Assembly: GCF_007827815.1 (NCBI RefSeq)
Contig: NZ_VITH01000008.1
Span: 186,001-250,000 of the forward strand
Direction: 5' to 3'
From: Azospirillum brasilense
Lineage (GTDB): Bacteria; Pseudomonadota; Alphaproteobacteria; Azospirillales; Azospirillaceae
DNA length: 64,000 nucleotides
Positions 16,628 to 27,013 of the stretch are shown here, piece after piece. Below the pieces are notes generated by a model that was given only the letters and a program-made list of their open reading frames with translations, ran no database searches and was not told the origin of the DNA. How positions within the stretch are numbered: the first letter of the stretch is position 1; every line of letters begins with the position of its first letter. Made by a program: the position numbers and the translations under genes.

Positions 16628-17512
16628 TCAGCCCAGCGCGCGGGCGAGGATGATGCCGAGATTTCTCAGCATCTCCGGGTCGCGCTTGTCCGGCGCGGTC
16701 ATGATCGCGTGGTCGAGCGCGGTGTGGCAGCCCTGGGCGCACAGCCCGTCGCGCACCTGGAGCTTCGGAGCGAGCGTCCTGACCAGCGACCGCGCCTTGC
16801 CGGCGTTGGCGACCACCACCCGGATGACGGCGTCGACGGTGACGTGGTCATGGTCCGGATGCCAGCAGTCGAAGTCGGTGACCATGGCGACGGTCGCGTA
16901 GCACATCTCCGCCTCGCGGGCGAGTTTGGCCTCTGGCATGTTGGTCATGCCGATGACGTCGCAGCCCCAGCTCCGGTACAGCTCGGACTCGGCCTTGGTC
17001 GAGAACTGAGGGCCCTCCATGACCATGTAGGTGCCGCGACGCTGGTGCGGGACCTTCAACTCGACCAACGCCTCCTCGATCAGGTCGCCCATCCGCCCGC
17101 AGACCGGATGGCCCAACGCCACATGCGCCACCAGACCGGTGCCGAAGAAGCTCTTGTTGCGGGCGAAGGTGCGATCGACGAACTGGTCGATCACCACGAA
17201 GGTGCCCGGCGGCAGATGCTCCTTCAGCGAGCCGACGGCGGACACCGACAGAATCTCGGTCACGCCAAGCGCCTTCAGCGCGTAGATGTTGGCGCGGAAG
17301 TTTAGCTCCGACGGCGGGATGCGGTGGCCGCGGCCATGGCGCGGCAGGAAGACCAGCGTCTGGCCGTTCAGCTCGCCCGTCAGCAGCTCGTCCGACGGGT
17401 CGCCGAAGGGCGTCTCCACCTTCACCCAGCGCTGGTTCTCCAGCCCGTCGATGTCGTAGACGCCGCTGCCGCCGATCACGCCGAGCACCGGCGCGGACCC
17501 GGTTTCCGCCAT
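16628..17512 (-). CDS. mtnP: S-methyl-5'-thioadenosine phosphorylase
   Basis: MtnP phosphorolyses methylthioadenosine to adenine and methylthioribose 1-phosphate in methionine salvage. The protein is 294 aa with LGVIGGSGVY at the N-terminus (phosphate loop), the family signature PRHGRGHRIPPSELNFRANI, SVSAVGSLKEHLPPGTFVVIDQF, MEGPQFSTKAESELYR and VTDFDCW. ATG 17512 is chosen because GGAGG lies nine bases upstream; GTG at 17518 would leave only three. The other salvage genes are not adjacent. Confidence 0.95.
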   Translation of the reverse strand: MAETGSAPVLGVIGGSGVYDIDGLENQRWVKVETPFGDPSDELLTGELNGQTLVFLPRHGRGHRIPPSELNFRANIYALKALGVTEILSVSAVGSLKEHLPPGTFVVIDQFVDRTFARNKSFFGTGLVAHVALGHPVCGRMGDLIEEALVELKVPHQRRGTYMVMEGPQFSTKAESELYRSWGCDVIGMTNMPEAKLAREAEMCYATVAMVTDFDCWHPDHDHVTVDAVIRVVVANAGKARSLVRTLAPKLQVRDGLCAQGCHTALDHAIMTAPDKRDPEMLRNLGIILARALG

Positions 17513-17588
17513 AGTCACATGCCTCCGTCAATGGAGGGCGCAGTATTCCGCCCCGGCCCGGCAAAGGCAACGGTCACGGCAGGGACCG

Positions 17589-18389
17589 TCACAGGGTGCG
17601 GAGCAGAACCACGACCAGCGTCAGATAGACGGCGGCCTTCGCCGCGGTGCTGAGGCGCGCCACGCTCCACAGCGCCACGCCGGGGCGGCGGAACAAGGCG
17701 ACCAGCGCCATCCCCGCGCCGAACCCGCCCAAATGGGCCGCCCAGGCCACGTCGCCCAGGCTGGAGTCCGGGGACGGCGGCATCAGCGTCATCGCCACGT
17801 TGATCGCCAGGAAGCTGCCCACCACGAAGGAGGCCGGAACGCGCGGCCCGGGCGTCACGCCGAGGGTGGCCTGCGGATGCAGCAGCAGGAAGGCGCCCAT
17901 CACCCCGCAAATGCCCCCGCTCGCCCCGACCAGCGGCGCCATGGGATCGACGGCCAACGCCCCCTCGACCACGGCCCCCGACGCGGCGCACAGCAGGAAG
18001 AACAGCAGGTAGCGCAGGCTGCCCATCGCCAGCTCGACCGCTCCGCCGAAGGCCCAGAGCGCCAGCATGTTGCTGACCAGATGCACGATGTCGCTGTGGA
18101 TCAGGACATGGCCGAACAGACCGCGCCACACCGCCCAACTCGGCAGCGGCCCCGCCGTCTCCACCGTTCCGAAGAAATAGGCGGGGACGAAGGCGAGGGA
18201 TTCCGGCGGCACGCCCAGCACGAAGGCCAGCGTGCAGGCCATGACGATGCCCTGGTTGACGTAGGGAATCCTTCTGGCAGCGCGCACCGCTCCCCCTTCG
18301 CCGATGACCGGAGCCTTGGCGGCGCGGCCTTCATCCTTGTTCGATATGGGGGCTCTTGCGCCGATGACCAGCGCCCGAACGCCGCGCAT
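17589..18389 (-). CDS. Rhomboid family intramembrane serine protease
   Basis: The 266-aa integral membrane protein has about 40 cytosolic residues, then six to seven hydrophobic segments. The rhomboid landmarks are HSDIVHLVSNMLALW (His and Asn of the HxxxN motif), the catalytic serine in LVGASGGICGVMGAF (GxSG), and the catalytic histidine in AWAAHLGGFGAGM, followed by a last transmembrane segment. The N-terminus is uncertain. It lies 24 bases downstream of tamB in the same direction. The substrate is unknown. Confidence 0.92.
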   Translation of the reverse strand: MRGVRALVIGARAPISNKDEGRAAKAPVIGEGGAVRAARRIPYVNQGIVMACTLAFVLGVPPESLAFVPAYFFGTVETAGPLPSWAVWRGLFGHVLIHSDIVHLVSNMLALWAFGGAVELAMGSLRYLLFFLLCAASGAVVEGALAVDPMAPLVGASGGICGVMGAFLLLHPQATLGVTPGPRVPASFVVGSFLAINVAMTLMPPSPDSSLGDVAWAAHLGGFGAGMALVALFRRPGVALWSVARLSTAAKAAVYLTLVVVLLRTL

Positions 18390-18413
18390 GGACCGCAGAA
18401 AGGCGGGCGACGC

Positions 18414-21400
18414 CTAGTAGTTCCACTCCCACTTGACGCCGACACGGGTGTCGGAATCCGCGCCGACGTCGGCCTGGGCCTTGATGTTCTTGGTGATGTC
18501 GACCTCGACCGTGGCGCGGCTCTGGTTCGCGCCGATGCCCTGCTCCACCCCGACATAGACGCGGTCGCTGACGTAGCGCCCGGCTTCCACCGCCCCGCCC
18601 TTGCCGTCGGCACCGCCGGTGAACTCCAGCCGGTCGACGCCGAGACCGCGACGCAGATTGCCGAGCAGGCCGGGCCCGCCACCGCCGAAGCCGGCCAGGG
18701 TCGCCGCGGATTGCGCGAGCTGGACCGCCTCCACCGCGTTCAGGTTGCCGACCGACTTCCCGAACAGCACGGCGGACAGCACCTCGTCCTGCGGCAGCCC
18801 TTGCGGGGAGGTCAGTTCCAGCTTCGGCTGCCCGGCAGTGCCGGTGACGAGGACCTGGGCGGTCACGTCGTTGGCCGTAGCCTCCGCCAGGAAATCCAGC
18901 CGCGGGTCGATGGTGGGTCCCCCGTCGAACTCGATGATGCCGCGCTTGAAGACGAAGGTCTTGGCGAGAAGGTCCAATTCGCCTTTCAGCATGTTCAGCC
19001 GCCCACCGACCAGCGGCTGGCTGGAGGTGCCGGTGACGGTGAGCTGGCCGGCGAACTCCGCCTCCAACCCGCGGCCCCGGACGAAGATCTGGTTCTGCGC
19101 GTTGATCGTCAGGTCGAGGATCATCGCGAAGGCCGGTTCCGGCGCCGCCGGCCCGTTTCCAGCCGGCCCGTTCTTCAGGCTGACCGGCTGCGCCTTGCGG
19201 CCCTTGCCGACCTCGACGACCTTCAGGTCAACCACATTGGGCGGGGTCTGGTTGGGGATCTGGATTTCCGCCCGCTCGATCCGCACAGGACCGGCGAGAC
19301 GCGGATTCAGGAAGCTGCCGGTCAGCGTCAGATTGGTGCCGAGGGTGACCACCGCCAGATCGTTCTGCACCAGCCGGGCCCGGTCGGCCTGGATGGCGAG
19401 GTCGAGCTGCTGCTGCGGGTCCGCGGCGGCGGGACGGATCACGCCGCGGGCGCTGATCTCGCCGCCGTTGGTGGTCCGCCCGCGGAAGCTCTGGATGGTG
19501 AAGACGTCGCCGTCGCCGACGATGCGGGCGTCGATGTTGCTGATGATGGCGCCGCTCGCCCGGTTCTCGTAGCGTCCGTTGGCCAGGGTCACCGTGCCGC
19601 CCAGCCGGGGGGCCGCCACCGTGCCGTCGACGCTGACGTCCAGCCGCAGCGTGCCGCGCGCCCGGTCGCCGCTGGCCGCCAGCAGGTCGTTGGCGAGCGA
19701 GGCGTCGATGGCGCCGCGCAGCGCCGCCTCCAGCCGGCCGCGCTCCGGCACCGAGAAGGCCAGCGTGTCCGGGTCCATCGCCAGCGGTGCGGCGGCGGTC
19801 AGGGTCACCCGGCCCGCGTTGTTGCTGGTGGCGACGTCGCCATCCACCGACAGGCGGGCCTCCCGCCAGCGCGCGTTGACCGTGGCGTTCAGGCCCGGCA
19901 CGCCGGCCTGGGTGGTCTGCTGCGCCTTCAGGTTGGCGATGCGCAGCGTGGCGTCGGCCTGCGGACGGCGGACGGTGCCGCCGAGCGTCGCCTGGGCGTT
20001 CAGCGTGCCGTCCAGCCGCAGGGTCGGGTTGGCCAGCCGGGCCAGCGCCATCGGCACGCGGTCGAGCCGCAGCTCGCCCGACAGCCGCTCTCCGTTCAGG
20101 CCGAGATCGGCGGCGAGCTGGGCGTTGCCGCTGACCAGCCGCAGGCCGGAGACCTCGTAGCGCCGCTCGCCCAGGGCGATGGCGGCGGGCTGGGTCAGCC
20201 GGAAGGATTCGCCGCTGTAGCGGCCCTGGAGCCGGTCCAGCCGGATGCGGTTCAGCGCGCCGTTCTGGGTGAATTCGCCGGCCAGATCGAGCCCCAGCGG
20301 GTCGCGCCCGGCGCCGGCGGCTTCCGCCCGGAAGGCCGCCTTGGCGAGCGAGCCGTCCACGCTGGCGGTCACACGGGCCAAGTCGTTGCCGGCGGCGGCC
20401 CCGTCCTGAAGCTCCACCCGCGCCTTGCCGCTGGCGTTGCCCAGCGCGTCGGCGACGTCGGCGTTGGCGGTCAGGCGGCGCGCGGCGAACAGCGGACCGC
20501 CCTCCCCCTCGACGCGGAGGTTGGTGGCGTTGGCGGCCAGGTTGGCCGCCTGCTTGCCGTTCGGCGCGTCGAGCGCAACGGTAAAGCCCGCCGCCCCGGT
20601 GAGCGGCACGCCGGCCAGCTCCGACAGGGCCTGAAGCTGCGGCAGGTTGCCGTCGAGCTTGCCGGTCGCGGTCATGGCGTCGAGCGCAACGCGCACCGCA
20701 CCGGTGATCCGGTTCGGCCCGTTCGCCACGGCGAGGTCGCTGATGCGCAGCGCCTGCCCCTCCAGCGCGTAGGCGGCGTCCGCGGTCAGGCCGGCGCCAG
20801 CCAGTTCGGTGCGGGCCGACACGCGCCCCTGCGGGGCGCCCGGCAAATTCTGGGCGGTGGCGTTCAGCCGCGTGTCGCCGAAGCGGCGCCCCTGCACGGC
20901 GAGGTTCCGCGCGTGCAGCGCCGCCTCGGCCACCAGCTTGTCCAACGGGCCTTTCGCCGTCGCGTCGAGCGTCAGGCCGCCGGCCATCTCCGTGCCGGCG
21001 GCGGTGCCCACCGGGGCGAGGTCGGCGATCTCCAAGCGGGTCTTCGCGTCCACGGCCCCATCCACCAAGGCCGCGGCACCGGTCAGTCGCCCGTTGCGGC
21101 CATCCACCGTCAGGTCGGTGAGGCGCATGGCGCCGCCCGGCTCCATCACCGCCTGGGCGCCCAGGCTGACGTCGCGGCCGAGCACGCCGTCGGCCGGCGT
21201 TCCGGTCTGCAGGCCGCGCAGCGCGCCGCTGAGACCGGCCGTCAGCGTGCCGTCCTCCTGCCGGCGCACCGGCCCGGCCAGGGCCAGCGAGCCGGCCAAA
21301 GGCTGCCCGGCAAGGGCGGAGAGGCGCGACAGGTCGTCGGCGTTCAGCGACACCGTCACGTCGGCGGTCTGGCCCCAACCGGTCACGCTGCCCTGCGCTC

Positions 21401-22733
21401 CAACGCTGGCCGCCGCGGTGGTCAGGGTCACCCCGTCGATCCCCACCGCGCCGGTGTCGGCGTTGATCCGCGCCCGCCCGTCCAGCCGCACCTCCGGCCC
21501 GGCGACCGAGGCCAGGGCGGGATCGTCGGCGGCGAGGTCGCGGATCAGCCCTTCCACCACCACGGTCAGCGCGTCCAGCGTGCCCTGGGCGGTGCCCGAC
21601 ACGGTGCCTTCCCGCCAGGCGATGCCGGGGGCGAAGCCGTGCAGGGTGGAGTCCGGCCCGGCCTGCACCTCGTAGCGCAGGTCGAGGCTGCGGCGGTCAG
21701 CGCCGACGCGGCCCGAGAGGTTGGCCGTGGCGGCGGCGGTCTCGACGGCCACCGGCTGCAGGGTCAGGGCGCCGTCCGGAGCGACCACCACCGTGCCCTT
21801 GAGCGCCGGCTGCGGGCCGGCCAGCGGCGCGATGTCGGGGCCGAGCAGTGACGCCACGTCGCCGGTCGCCGCGAGTGTCACGGCGTGCCCCTCCGGCACC
21901 GCCTTGATCGTCGCGTCGGCGGCCAGCCGGGCGGCGTTCTCCGCCGCCGCGGTGAAGGTGCCCTTCCAATCGTCCAGCGAGCCCTGCCCGTCCAGCGACG
22001 CGCTGACCGGCGGTGCACCGGGGATGTTCAGCGCGGTGGCGATCAGCCCGCCCGCCGGCTCCGACGCCTTCAGATTCAGGTCGAGCCGCTTGTCGTCGGG
22101 GTTGAAGGCGACGTCGAGCGCCACCGTGCCCGGCTGTTCGCCGAGACGGTCCACGTTCAGATGCGCCTCCAGCGACGACCCGCCGGACGCGAGGTCGAGC
22201 GACCCGTCGATCTTCAGCCGCGCCTCCTGCCCGATCAGCGGCTCGGCCAGGACCAGCTCGGCGATGGCCAGCTTGTCCACGGCGACGCCCACCGGCAGGC
22301 TGGGCAGCAGGGAGGTCGGCCCCTGGTCAGGTGGCGGCTCCGGCCCTTCGGCGGGCAGCGGCGCGCGCTCGACGACGACGCGCTGCGCCTCGATGGCGTC
22401 GGCCTTGGCCCGCCCGGTCAGCAGCGCGGTCGGGGCGAGGTTGACGCGCAGGTCCTCCAGCCGCAGCCACACACCCTCGCGGTCGGCGACGGTGACGTCG
22501 GAGATCGTGAAGTTGACGGGCACCGCGCCACCGATGGTGCCGATCTTGACCTGAAGGTCCGGACCGTTGACCGCCTTCTCGATGGTCTGGGCGATCCAGC
22601 GCCGGACGGCGTTGGCCGGACCCCAGCCGCCCCCGTCGGTGTCGGCCGCGCGGGCGGCCTCCGTCAGGACCGCCCCGCTGAGGACAGTGATGGCCAGAAG
22701 AAGGACGATCAGACGACGCAAAACCGACACCAC
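18414..22733 (-). CDS. tamB: Translocation and assembly module inner-membrane component TamB (DUF490)
   Basis: TamB spans the periplasm from an inner-membrane anchor and works with TamA in outer-membrane protein or lipid transport. From GTG 22733 the protein is 1439 aa: an N-terminal anchor (VLRRLIVLLLAITVLSGAVL), a very long beta-rich repeat region, and a C-terminal DUF490/TamB domain (last 400 residues or so) with VVDLKVVEVG, LTVTGTSSQPLVGGRLNMLKGELDLL, FDGGPTIDPRLDF and the terminal GVKWEWNY. GTG 22730 is an equal alternative; a TTG at 22796 would add 21 residues ahead of the anchor. It lies 110 bases after tamA. Confidence 0.93.
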   Translation of the reverse strand: MVSVLRRLIVLLLAITVLSGAVLTEAARAADTDGGGWGPANAVRRWIAQTIEKAVNGPDLQVKIGTIGGAVPVNFTISDVTVADREGVWLRLEDLRVNLAPTALLTGRAKADAIEAQRVVVERAPLPAEGPEPPPDQGPTSLLPSLPVGVAVDKLAIAELVLAEPLIGQEARLKIDGSLDLASGGSSLEAHLNVDRLGEQPGTVALDVAFNPDDKRLDLNLKASEPAGGLIATALNIPGAPPVSASLDGQGSLDDWKGTFTAAAENAARLAADATIKAVPEGHAVTLAATGDVASLLGPDIAPLAGPQPALKGTVVVAPDGALTLQPVAVETAAATANLSGRVGADRRSLDLRYEVQAGPDSTLHGFAPGIAWREGTVSGTAQGTLDALTVVVEGLIRDLAADDPALASVAGPEVRLDGRARINADTGAVGIDGVTLTTAAASVGAQGSVTGWGQTADVTVSLNADDLSRLSALAGQPLAGSLALAGPVRRQEDGTLTAGLSGALRGLQTGTPADGVLGRDVSLGAQAVMEPGGAMRLTDLTVDGRNGRLTGAAALVDGAVDAKTRLEIADLAPVGTAAGTEMAGGLTLDATAKGPLDKLVAEAALHARNLAVQGRRFGDTRLNATAQNLPGAPQGRVSARTELAGAGLTADAAYALEGQALRISDLAVANGPNRITGAVRVALDAMTATGKLDGNLPQLQALSELAGVPLTGAAGFTVALDAPNGKQAANLAANATNLRVEGEGGPLFAARRLTANADVADALGNASGKARVELQDGAAAGNDLARVTASVDGSLAKAAFRAEAAGAGRDPLGLDLAGEFTQNGALNRIRLDRLQGRYSGESFRLTQPAAIALGERRYEVSGLRLVSGNAQLAADLGLNGERLSGELRLDRVPMALARLANPTLRLDGTLNAQATLGGTVRRPQADATLRIANLKAQQTTQAGVPGLNATVNARWREARLSVDGDVATSNNAGRVTLTAAAPLAMDPDTLAFSVPERGRLEAALRGAIDASLANDLLAASGDRARGTLRLDVSVDGTVAAPRLGGTVTLANGRYENRASGAIISNIDARIVGDGDVFTIQSFRGRTTNGGEISARGVIRPAAADPQQQLDLAIQADRARLVQNDLAVVTLGTNLTLTGSFLNPRLAGPVRIERAEIQIPNQTPPNVVDLKVVEVGKGRKAQPVSLKNGPAGNGPAAPEPAFAMILDLTINAQNQIFVRGRGLEAEFAGQLTVTGTSSQPLVGGRLNMLKGELDLLAKTFVFKRGIIEFDGGPTIDPRLDFLAEATANDVTAQVLVTGTAGQPKLELTSPQGLPQDEVLSAVLFGKSVGNLNAVEAVQLAQSAATLAGFGGGGPGLLGNLRRGLGVDRLEFTGGADGKGGAVEAGRYVSDRVYVGVEQGIGANQSRATVEVDITKNIKAQADVGADSDTRVGVKWEWNY

Positions 22734-22843
22734 GCACCCCGTTGCGGCATTCCCCGAATGGTATAACGGGAAAGAGCATGGGCGATCCCGATCCAAGTGG
22801 CAAAAATGCGACCCGAACCGGCATCACCGGTTGAAAGGACGAA

Positions 22844-24784
22844 TCAGAAAGCCTGACCCAGACTGAGGTAGAGCTGCCACTTCGCATCGCCGGAGTCTGC
22901 GTTCAGCGGGAAGGCGACGTCGGCGCGCAGCGGCCCGAAATCGGTGTAGTAGCGGGCGCCGATGCCCGCGCCGACCTTCAGCGGCTCCTTGAAGTCCGGG
23001 AAGGCGCTGTCGAAGACGGTGCCGGCGTCGACGAAGGGCACGATGCCGACGGTCTCCGTCACCTTGACGCGCAGTTCCAAGCCGGCTTCGAACAGCGAGC
23101 GTCCGCCGGTCGGGTCGCCGTAGATGTCGCGCGGTCCGGCCTTCTGGAAGCCGTAGCCGCGCACCGACCCGCCGCCGCCCGCATAGAAGCGGTGGTCCGG
23201 CGGAACCTGGTCCAGGGAGGCTCCCACCGTGCTGCCGACTCCGATGCGCGCCGCCGCGACGTAGCGCCCGTCGTCGGACAGGTCGCGGTAGGCCGACGCG
23301 TTGATCTGGAAGCTGGTGAAGATCGAGTCCGTATCCCCGGCGTAGGGGAACCAGGGGGTGGCAAGCAGCGAGGCGCGGTAGCCCCTGGACGGGTTCAGCA
23401 GGTTGTCCGAGCCGTCCCAGGCGACGCCCAGCGGCACGCCGATGAATCCGGTCTGATACTCCCGCAGGTTGGAGCGCACCCGCCCGCGTTCTCCCGACAC
23501 GCCGTAGGAGACTTTGAGCTGGTCGGTCACCTGCCGCTCCAGCGAGGCCGAGCCGATGGTGGCGACGCGGTCGTAGGCCGGCGGCTGCTCCGACGCGACC
23601 TGGAAATCCAGGATCAGCGACTGGCGCGGCGCCAGGAAATCGGGCTTGCGGAAATTGGCCGACAGGCGGATGTCCGGCAGGTCCAGGCTGCCGCGCGGTC
23701 CCTGCGCGGCGCCGTTGTCGCCGCCGATTCGCCCCACCTCGACGCCCAGCCGCAGCCGCTCCGCCCCGCCGAACAGGTTGCGGTGGCCCCAATAGGCCGA
23801 GCCGCCCACGCCATCCTCCGACGAGTAGAAGGCGCTGGCCCCGATGAAGCGGTGCAGCTTCTCGGCCAGGGTCACGTCCACCGGCGTGACGCCGCCCGGC
23901 CCCGGCTCCTCGGCCAGCCGCACCCGCACGGTGTCGAACACGTCGAGTTGGGCGATCTGCTGGCGCGCCCGGTCGACCTTGGCCGGGCTGTAAATGTCGC
24001 CCTGTTTCCAGGGCAGGCGCCCGCGGATCAGCGTCTCGTCGACGCTGGCCAGCCCGTCGATTTTGGTGTCGCCGAACATCACCAGCGGGCCGGGATCGAC
24101 CGAATAGGTGACGTCCATGCTGTGGTCGTCGTGATCCACCACCACCCGCCGCTCGGCGACGGTGGCGAAGGGGTGGCCGCGGTCGGTCATCCGGCGCAGC
24201 AGAGCGGACTGGGCGTCGACCACCTGCGGCGCCCGCGCCCGCTCCCCCACCGGCAGGCCGATGTCGGCCGGCGTCACGTCGCCGCCCGGCAGCGGCGCGC
24301 CGTCGGTGGAGGCGATGGTGATGGTCTTGAAGCGGTAGGCCGTACCCGGCGTCACCGCCACGGTCACCTTGGCCGGCGTCTGGGCCGCGTCCACCCGGAT
24401 GTCGAGCACCGCGTCGTAGAAGCCGGCGGAACGCAGCGCCGTCTGCAGGCGCTCCCGGTCGCTGTCGGCACGCCGTTCCAGCCCCAGCACCGACGGTGGC
24501 GGATCGCCCTTCAGGCTGACCAGCGAGGAGCTGTCGCGCAGCAGGTCGCGCAGCTCGTCGTCCTCCATCCCGGTGAACTCCACCTCATAGGGGATTTGCG
24601 GGCCGGGGGCGTTGGGCGTGGGATCGTCCGGCGCGGAGCCGTCCGGCGCCGCGGGCGGCGGAGCGGCCTCCTGAACCGGGTCCGGCGCCGGGTCCTGCGC
24701 GCGCGACGGGTCGCCCGGCACGGCGACGAGCGCGCTGGACAGGAGGAGGATGGCGAGGCGGGAAGCGGAAACGCGGCGGGTCAT
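22844..24784 (-). CDS. tamA: Translocation and assembly module outer-membrane component TamA (Omp85 family)
   Basis: The 646-aa protein starts at ATG 24784 with a signal peptide (MTRRVSASRLAILLLSSALVAVPG). A Pro/Asp-rich linker and three POTRA-like domains follow (residues about 70-330; for example SAGFYDAVLDIRVD and RIRGRLPWKQGDIYSP-like elements). The C-terminal 320 residues form an Omp85 beta-barrel with the GGGSVRGYGFQ motif and a terminal Phe (YLSLGQAF), the signal recognised by the Bam complex. Immediate association with tamB fixes the assignment over BamA. Confidence 0.93.
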   Translation of the reverse strand: MTRRVSASRLAILLLSSALVAVPGDPSRAQDPAPDPVQEAAPPPAAPDGSAPDDPTPNAPGPQIPYEVEFTGMEDDELRDLLRDSSSLVSLKGDPPPSVLGLERRADSDRERLQTALRSAGFYDAVLDIRVDAAQTPAKVTVAVTPGTAYRFKTITIASTDGAPLPGGDVTPADIGLPVGERARAPQVVDAQSALLRRMTDRGHPFATVAERRVVVDHDDHSMDVTYSVDPGPLVMFGDTKIDGLASVDETLIRGRLPWKQGDIYSPAKVDRARQQIAQLDVFDTVRVRLAEEPGPGGVTPVDVTLAEKLHRFIGASAFYSSEDGVGGSAYWGHRNLFGGAERLRLGVEVGRIGGDNGAAQGPRGSLDLPDIRLSANFRKPDFLAPRQSLILDFQVASEQPPAYDRVATIGSASLERQVTDQLKVSYGVSGERGRVRSNLREYQTGFIGVPLGVAWDGSDNLLNPSRGYRASLLATPWFPYAGDTDSIFTSFQINASAYRDLSDDGRYVAAARIGVGSTVGASLDQVPPDHRFYAGGGGSVRGYGFQKAGPRDIYGDPTGGRSLFEAGLELRVKVTETVGIVPFVDAGTVFDSAFPDFKEPLKVGAGIGARYYTDFGPLRADVAFPLNADSGDAKWQLYLSLGQAF

Positions 24785-24890
24785 CAACCGACCATGTAAG
24801 ATTCCTTGTTCCAGACGCCAATGATTCGGTCGCTGTGACGCAAGGAAATTCCGCATAGGCGCTTTGGGCGAGTTTCCCTCACCTCGCCGC

Positions 24891-24918
24891 TTGCGTTATG
24901 AAGCCGGATCATTATATT
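24891..24918 (+). promoter_or_regulatory. Possible typA promoter
   Basis: TTGCGT at 24891-24896 and TATATT at 24913-24918 are spaced by 16 bases. Transcription from here would start near 24925 and run through a terminator-like hairpin before reaching typA at 25055. Confidence 0.4.
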
Positions 24919-24944
24919 GCGTCGCAACAGTTTCCCCGGCAGAG

Positions 24945-24973
24945 CCCCCCGACCAATTTCGGAGGGTTTTTTT
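24945..24973 (+). terminator. Terminator-like hairpin in the typA leader
   Basis: CCCCCCGA (24945-24952) pairs with TCGGAGGG (24959-24966) with one mismatch and a six-base loop, followed at once by T7 (24967-24973). No gene on the plus strand lies just upstream, so it does not obviously end a coding transcript. It may attenuate typA or end a short leader RNA. Confidence 0.6.
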
Positions 24974-25054
24974 GTTGTGCGCGGCCGACGAGCCGCGGTG
25001 TCGGGGCGGCATTGCGCAACGGAAGCCCCAAGCGGATTTAAGAGTCCCCGACAC

Positions 25055-26881
25055 ATGAATCTTCGTAACGTCGCCATCATCGCGCACGTCGACCACGGCA
25101 AGACGACCCTGGTCGATCAGCTCCTCAAGCAGGCCGGTTCGTTCCGCGAGAACCAGCAGGTCGCCGAACGCGCCATGGACTCCAACGACCTGGAGCGCGA
25201 GCGCGGCATCACCATCCTGGCCAAGTGCACGTCGGTCCTGTGGAACGACCTGCGCATCAACATCGTGGACACCCCCGGCCACGCCGATTTCGGCGGCGAA
25301 GTCGAGCGCATCCTCTCCATGGTGGACGGCGTGGTCCTGCTCTGCGACGCCGCCGAAGGGCCGCTGCCGCAGACCAAGTTCGTGCTGGGCAAGGCGCTGA
25401 AGCTGGGCCTGCGCCCGATCGTCGTCATCAACAAGGTGGACCGTCCCGACGGCCGTCCGCACGAGGTGCACGACGAGGTGTTCGACCTGTTCGCCTCGCT
25501 CGACGCCTCGAACGAGCAGCTCGACTTCCCGACCCTGTTCGCCTCGGGCCGCAACGGCTGGGCGACCACGGACCTGGAGAACGGCGCCCGCGAGACGCTG
25601 ACCCCGCTGTTCGAGCTGATCCGCGACCACGTCCCGCCGCCCAAGGTGGAAGAGGACCTGCCCTTCGCCATGCTGGCGACCACGCTGGAGGCGAACCCCT
25701 ATCTGGGCCGCATCCTGACCGGCCGCATCCAGACCGGCAGCGTCAAGGTCAACATGGCCATCAAGTCGCTGAGCCGCGACGGCAAGCTGATCGAAAACGC
25801 CCGCATCAGCAAGGTGCTGGCCTTCCGCGGCCTTGAGCGCGTTCCGGTGGACGAGGCGCACGCCGGCGACATCGTCGCCCTGGCCGGCCTGACCACCACC
25901 ACCGTGGCCGACACCATCTGCGCGCCGGAAGTCGCCGAGCCGCTGAACGCCCAGCCGATCGACCCGCCGACCCTGGCGATGACCTTCTCGGTCAACGACA
26001 GCCCGCTGGCCGGCCGCGAGGGCGACAAGGTCACCAGCCGCATGATCCGCGACCGCCTGTTCCGCGAGGCCGAAGGCAACGTGGCGCTGCGCATCTCCGA
26101 CACCGAGGGCGGCGACGCCTTCGAGGTGGCGGGCCGCGGCGAACTGCAGCTCGGCATCCTGATCGAGACGATGCGCCGCGAGGGCTACGAGCTGGCCATC
26201 AGCCGCCCGCGCGTGCTGTTCAAGACCGACCCGCTGAACGGCCAGCGCCTGGAGCCGATCGAGGAAGTCGTCGTCGACGTGGACGAGGAGTTCTCCGGCA
26301 CCGTCGTGCAGAAGATGGCGGAGCGCAAGGCGGACCTCATCGAGATGCGACCGTCGGGCGGCAACAAGACCCGCATCGTCTTCCACGCCCCGTCGCGCGG
26401 CCTGATCGGTTACCAGGGCGAGTTCCTGACCGACACCCGCGGCACCGGCATCATGAACCGGCTGTTCCACGGCTACGCCCCCTACAAGGGCACGATCGCC
26501 GGCCGGCGCACCGGCGTGCTGATCTCCAACGCCGACGGCACCGCGGTCGCCTACGCGCTGTGGAACCTGGAGGATCGCGGCCCGATGCTGATCGATCCGG
26601 GCGTTCCGGTCTATCAGGGCATGATCATCGGTGAGCACACCCGCGGCAACGACCTCGAGGTCAACGTCATCAAGGGCAAGCAGCTCACCAACATCCGCAC
26701 CACCAGCAAGGACGAGGCGGTCCGCCTGACCCCGCCGATCCAGATGACGCTGGAGCGCGCCCTGTCCTACATCGGCGACGACGAGCTGGTGGAGGTGACG
26801 CCGAAGTCCATCCGCCTGCGCAAGCGCTACCTCGACCCGAACGAGCGCAAGCGTCACGCCCGCGCGGCGGAAGCCAGCTGA
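25055..26881 (+). CDS. typA: Ribosome-associated GTPase TypA/BipA
   Basis: TypA is a translational GTPase that binds 70S ribosomes and assists ribosome assembly and stress or cold adaptation. The protein is 608 aa. G1 is [12 protein letters not shown], the switch region [14 protein letters not shown]3 [13 protein letters not shown]4 [10 protein letters not shown]. Domain 2, an EF-G-like domain 3 ([10 protein letters not shown] region), the domain V part ([23 protein letters not shown]) and the TypA-specific C-terminal domain ([28 protein letters not shown]) follow. ATG 25055 begins MNLRNVAII. The gene has an unusual leader (see 24945) and a strong terminator after it. Confidence 0.97.
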   Translation: MNLRNVAIIAHVDHGKTTLVDQLLKQAGSFRENQQVAERAMDSNDLERERGITILAKCTSVLWNDLRINIVDTPGHADFGGEVERILSMVDGVVLLCDAAEGPLPQTKFVLGKALKLGLRPIVVINKVDRPDGRPHEVHDEVFDLFASLDASNEQLDFPTLFASGRNGWATTDLENGARETLTPLFELIRDHVPPPKVEEDLPFAMLATTLEANPYLGRILTGRIQTGSVKVNMAIKSLSRDGKLIENARISKVLAFRGLERVPVDEAHAGDIVALAGLTTTTVADTICAPEVAEPLNAQPIDPPTLAMTFSVNDSPLAGREGDKVTSRMIRDRLFREAEGNVALRISDTEGGDAFEVAGRGELQLGILIETMRREGYELAISRPRVLFKTDPLNGQRLEPIEEVVVDVDEEFSGTVVQKMAERKADLIEMRPSGGNKTRIVFHAPSRGLIGYQGEFLTDTRGTGIMNRLFHGYAPYKGTIAGRRTGVLISNADGTAVAYALWNLEDRGPMLIDPGVPVYQGMIIGEHTRGNDLEVNVIKGKQLTNIRTTSKDEAVRLTPPIQMTLERALSYIGDDELVEVTPKSIRLRKRYLDPNERKRHARAAEAS

Positions 26882-26915
26882 GGCGCAAGCCTTACGGCAG
26901 CTCTGCATTGAGATC

Positions 26916-26946
26916 GCGGGAGGGCTTCGGCCCTCCCGCTTTTTTT
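26916..26946 (+). terminator. Rho-independent terminator of typA
   Basis: A perfect 10-bp stem GCGGGAGGGC / GCCCTCCCGC closes a TTCG tetraloop (26916-26939) and is followed by seven T (26940-26946). It lies 34 bases after the typA stop. Confidence 0.95.
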
Positions 26947-27013
26947 ATGGCCCGTTTTCTTTTCAGCACCATTGTTCGCGGTTACCCTCCCGGAAACACC
27001 TCCGGAGGGACCA

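Noticed and set aside
17733..21851. A 1372-codon open frame on the plus strand.
   Set aside because: It is antisense to tamB. GC-rich third positions of tamB keep this frame open; its translation is His/Arg/Gly-rich with no family features.
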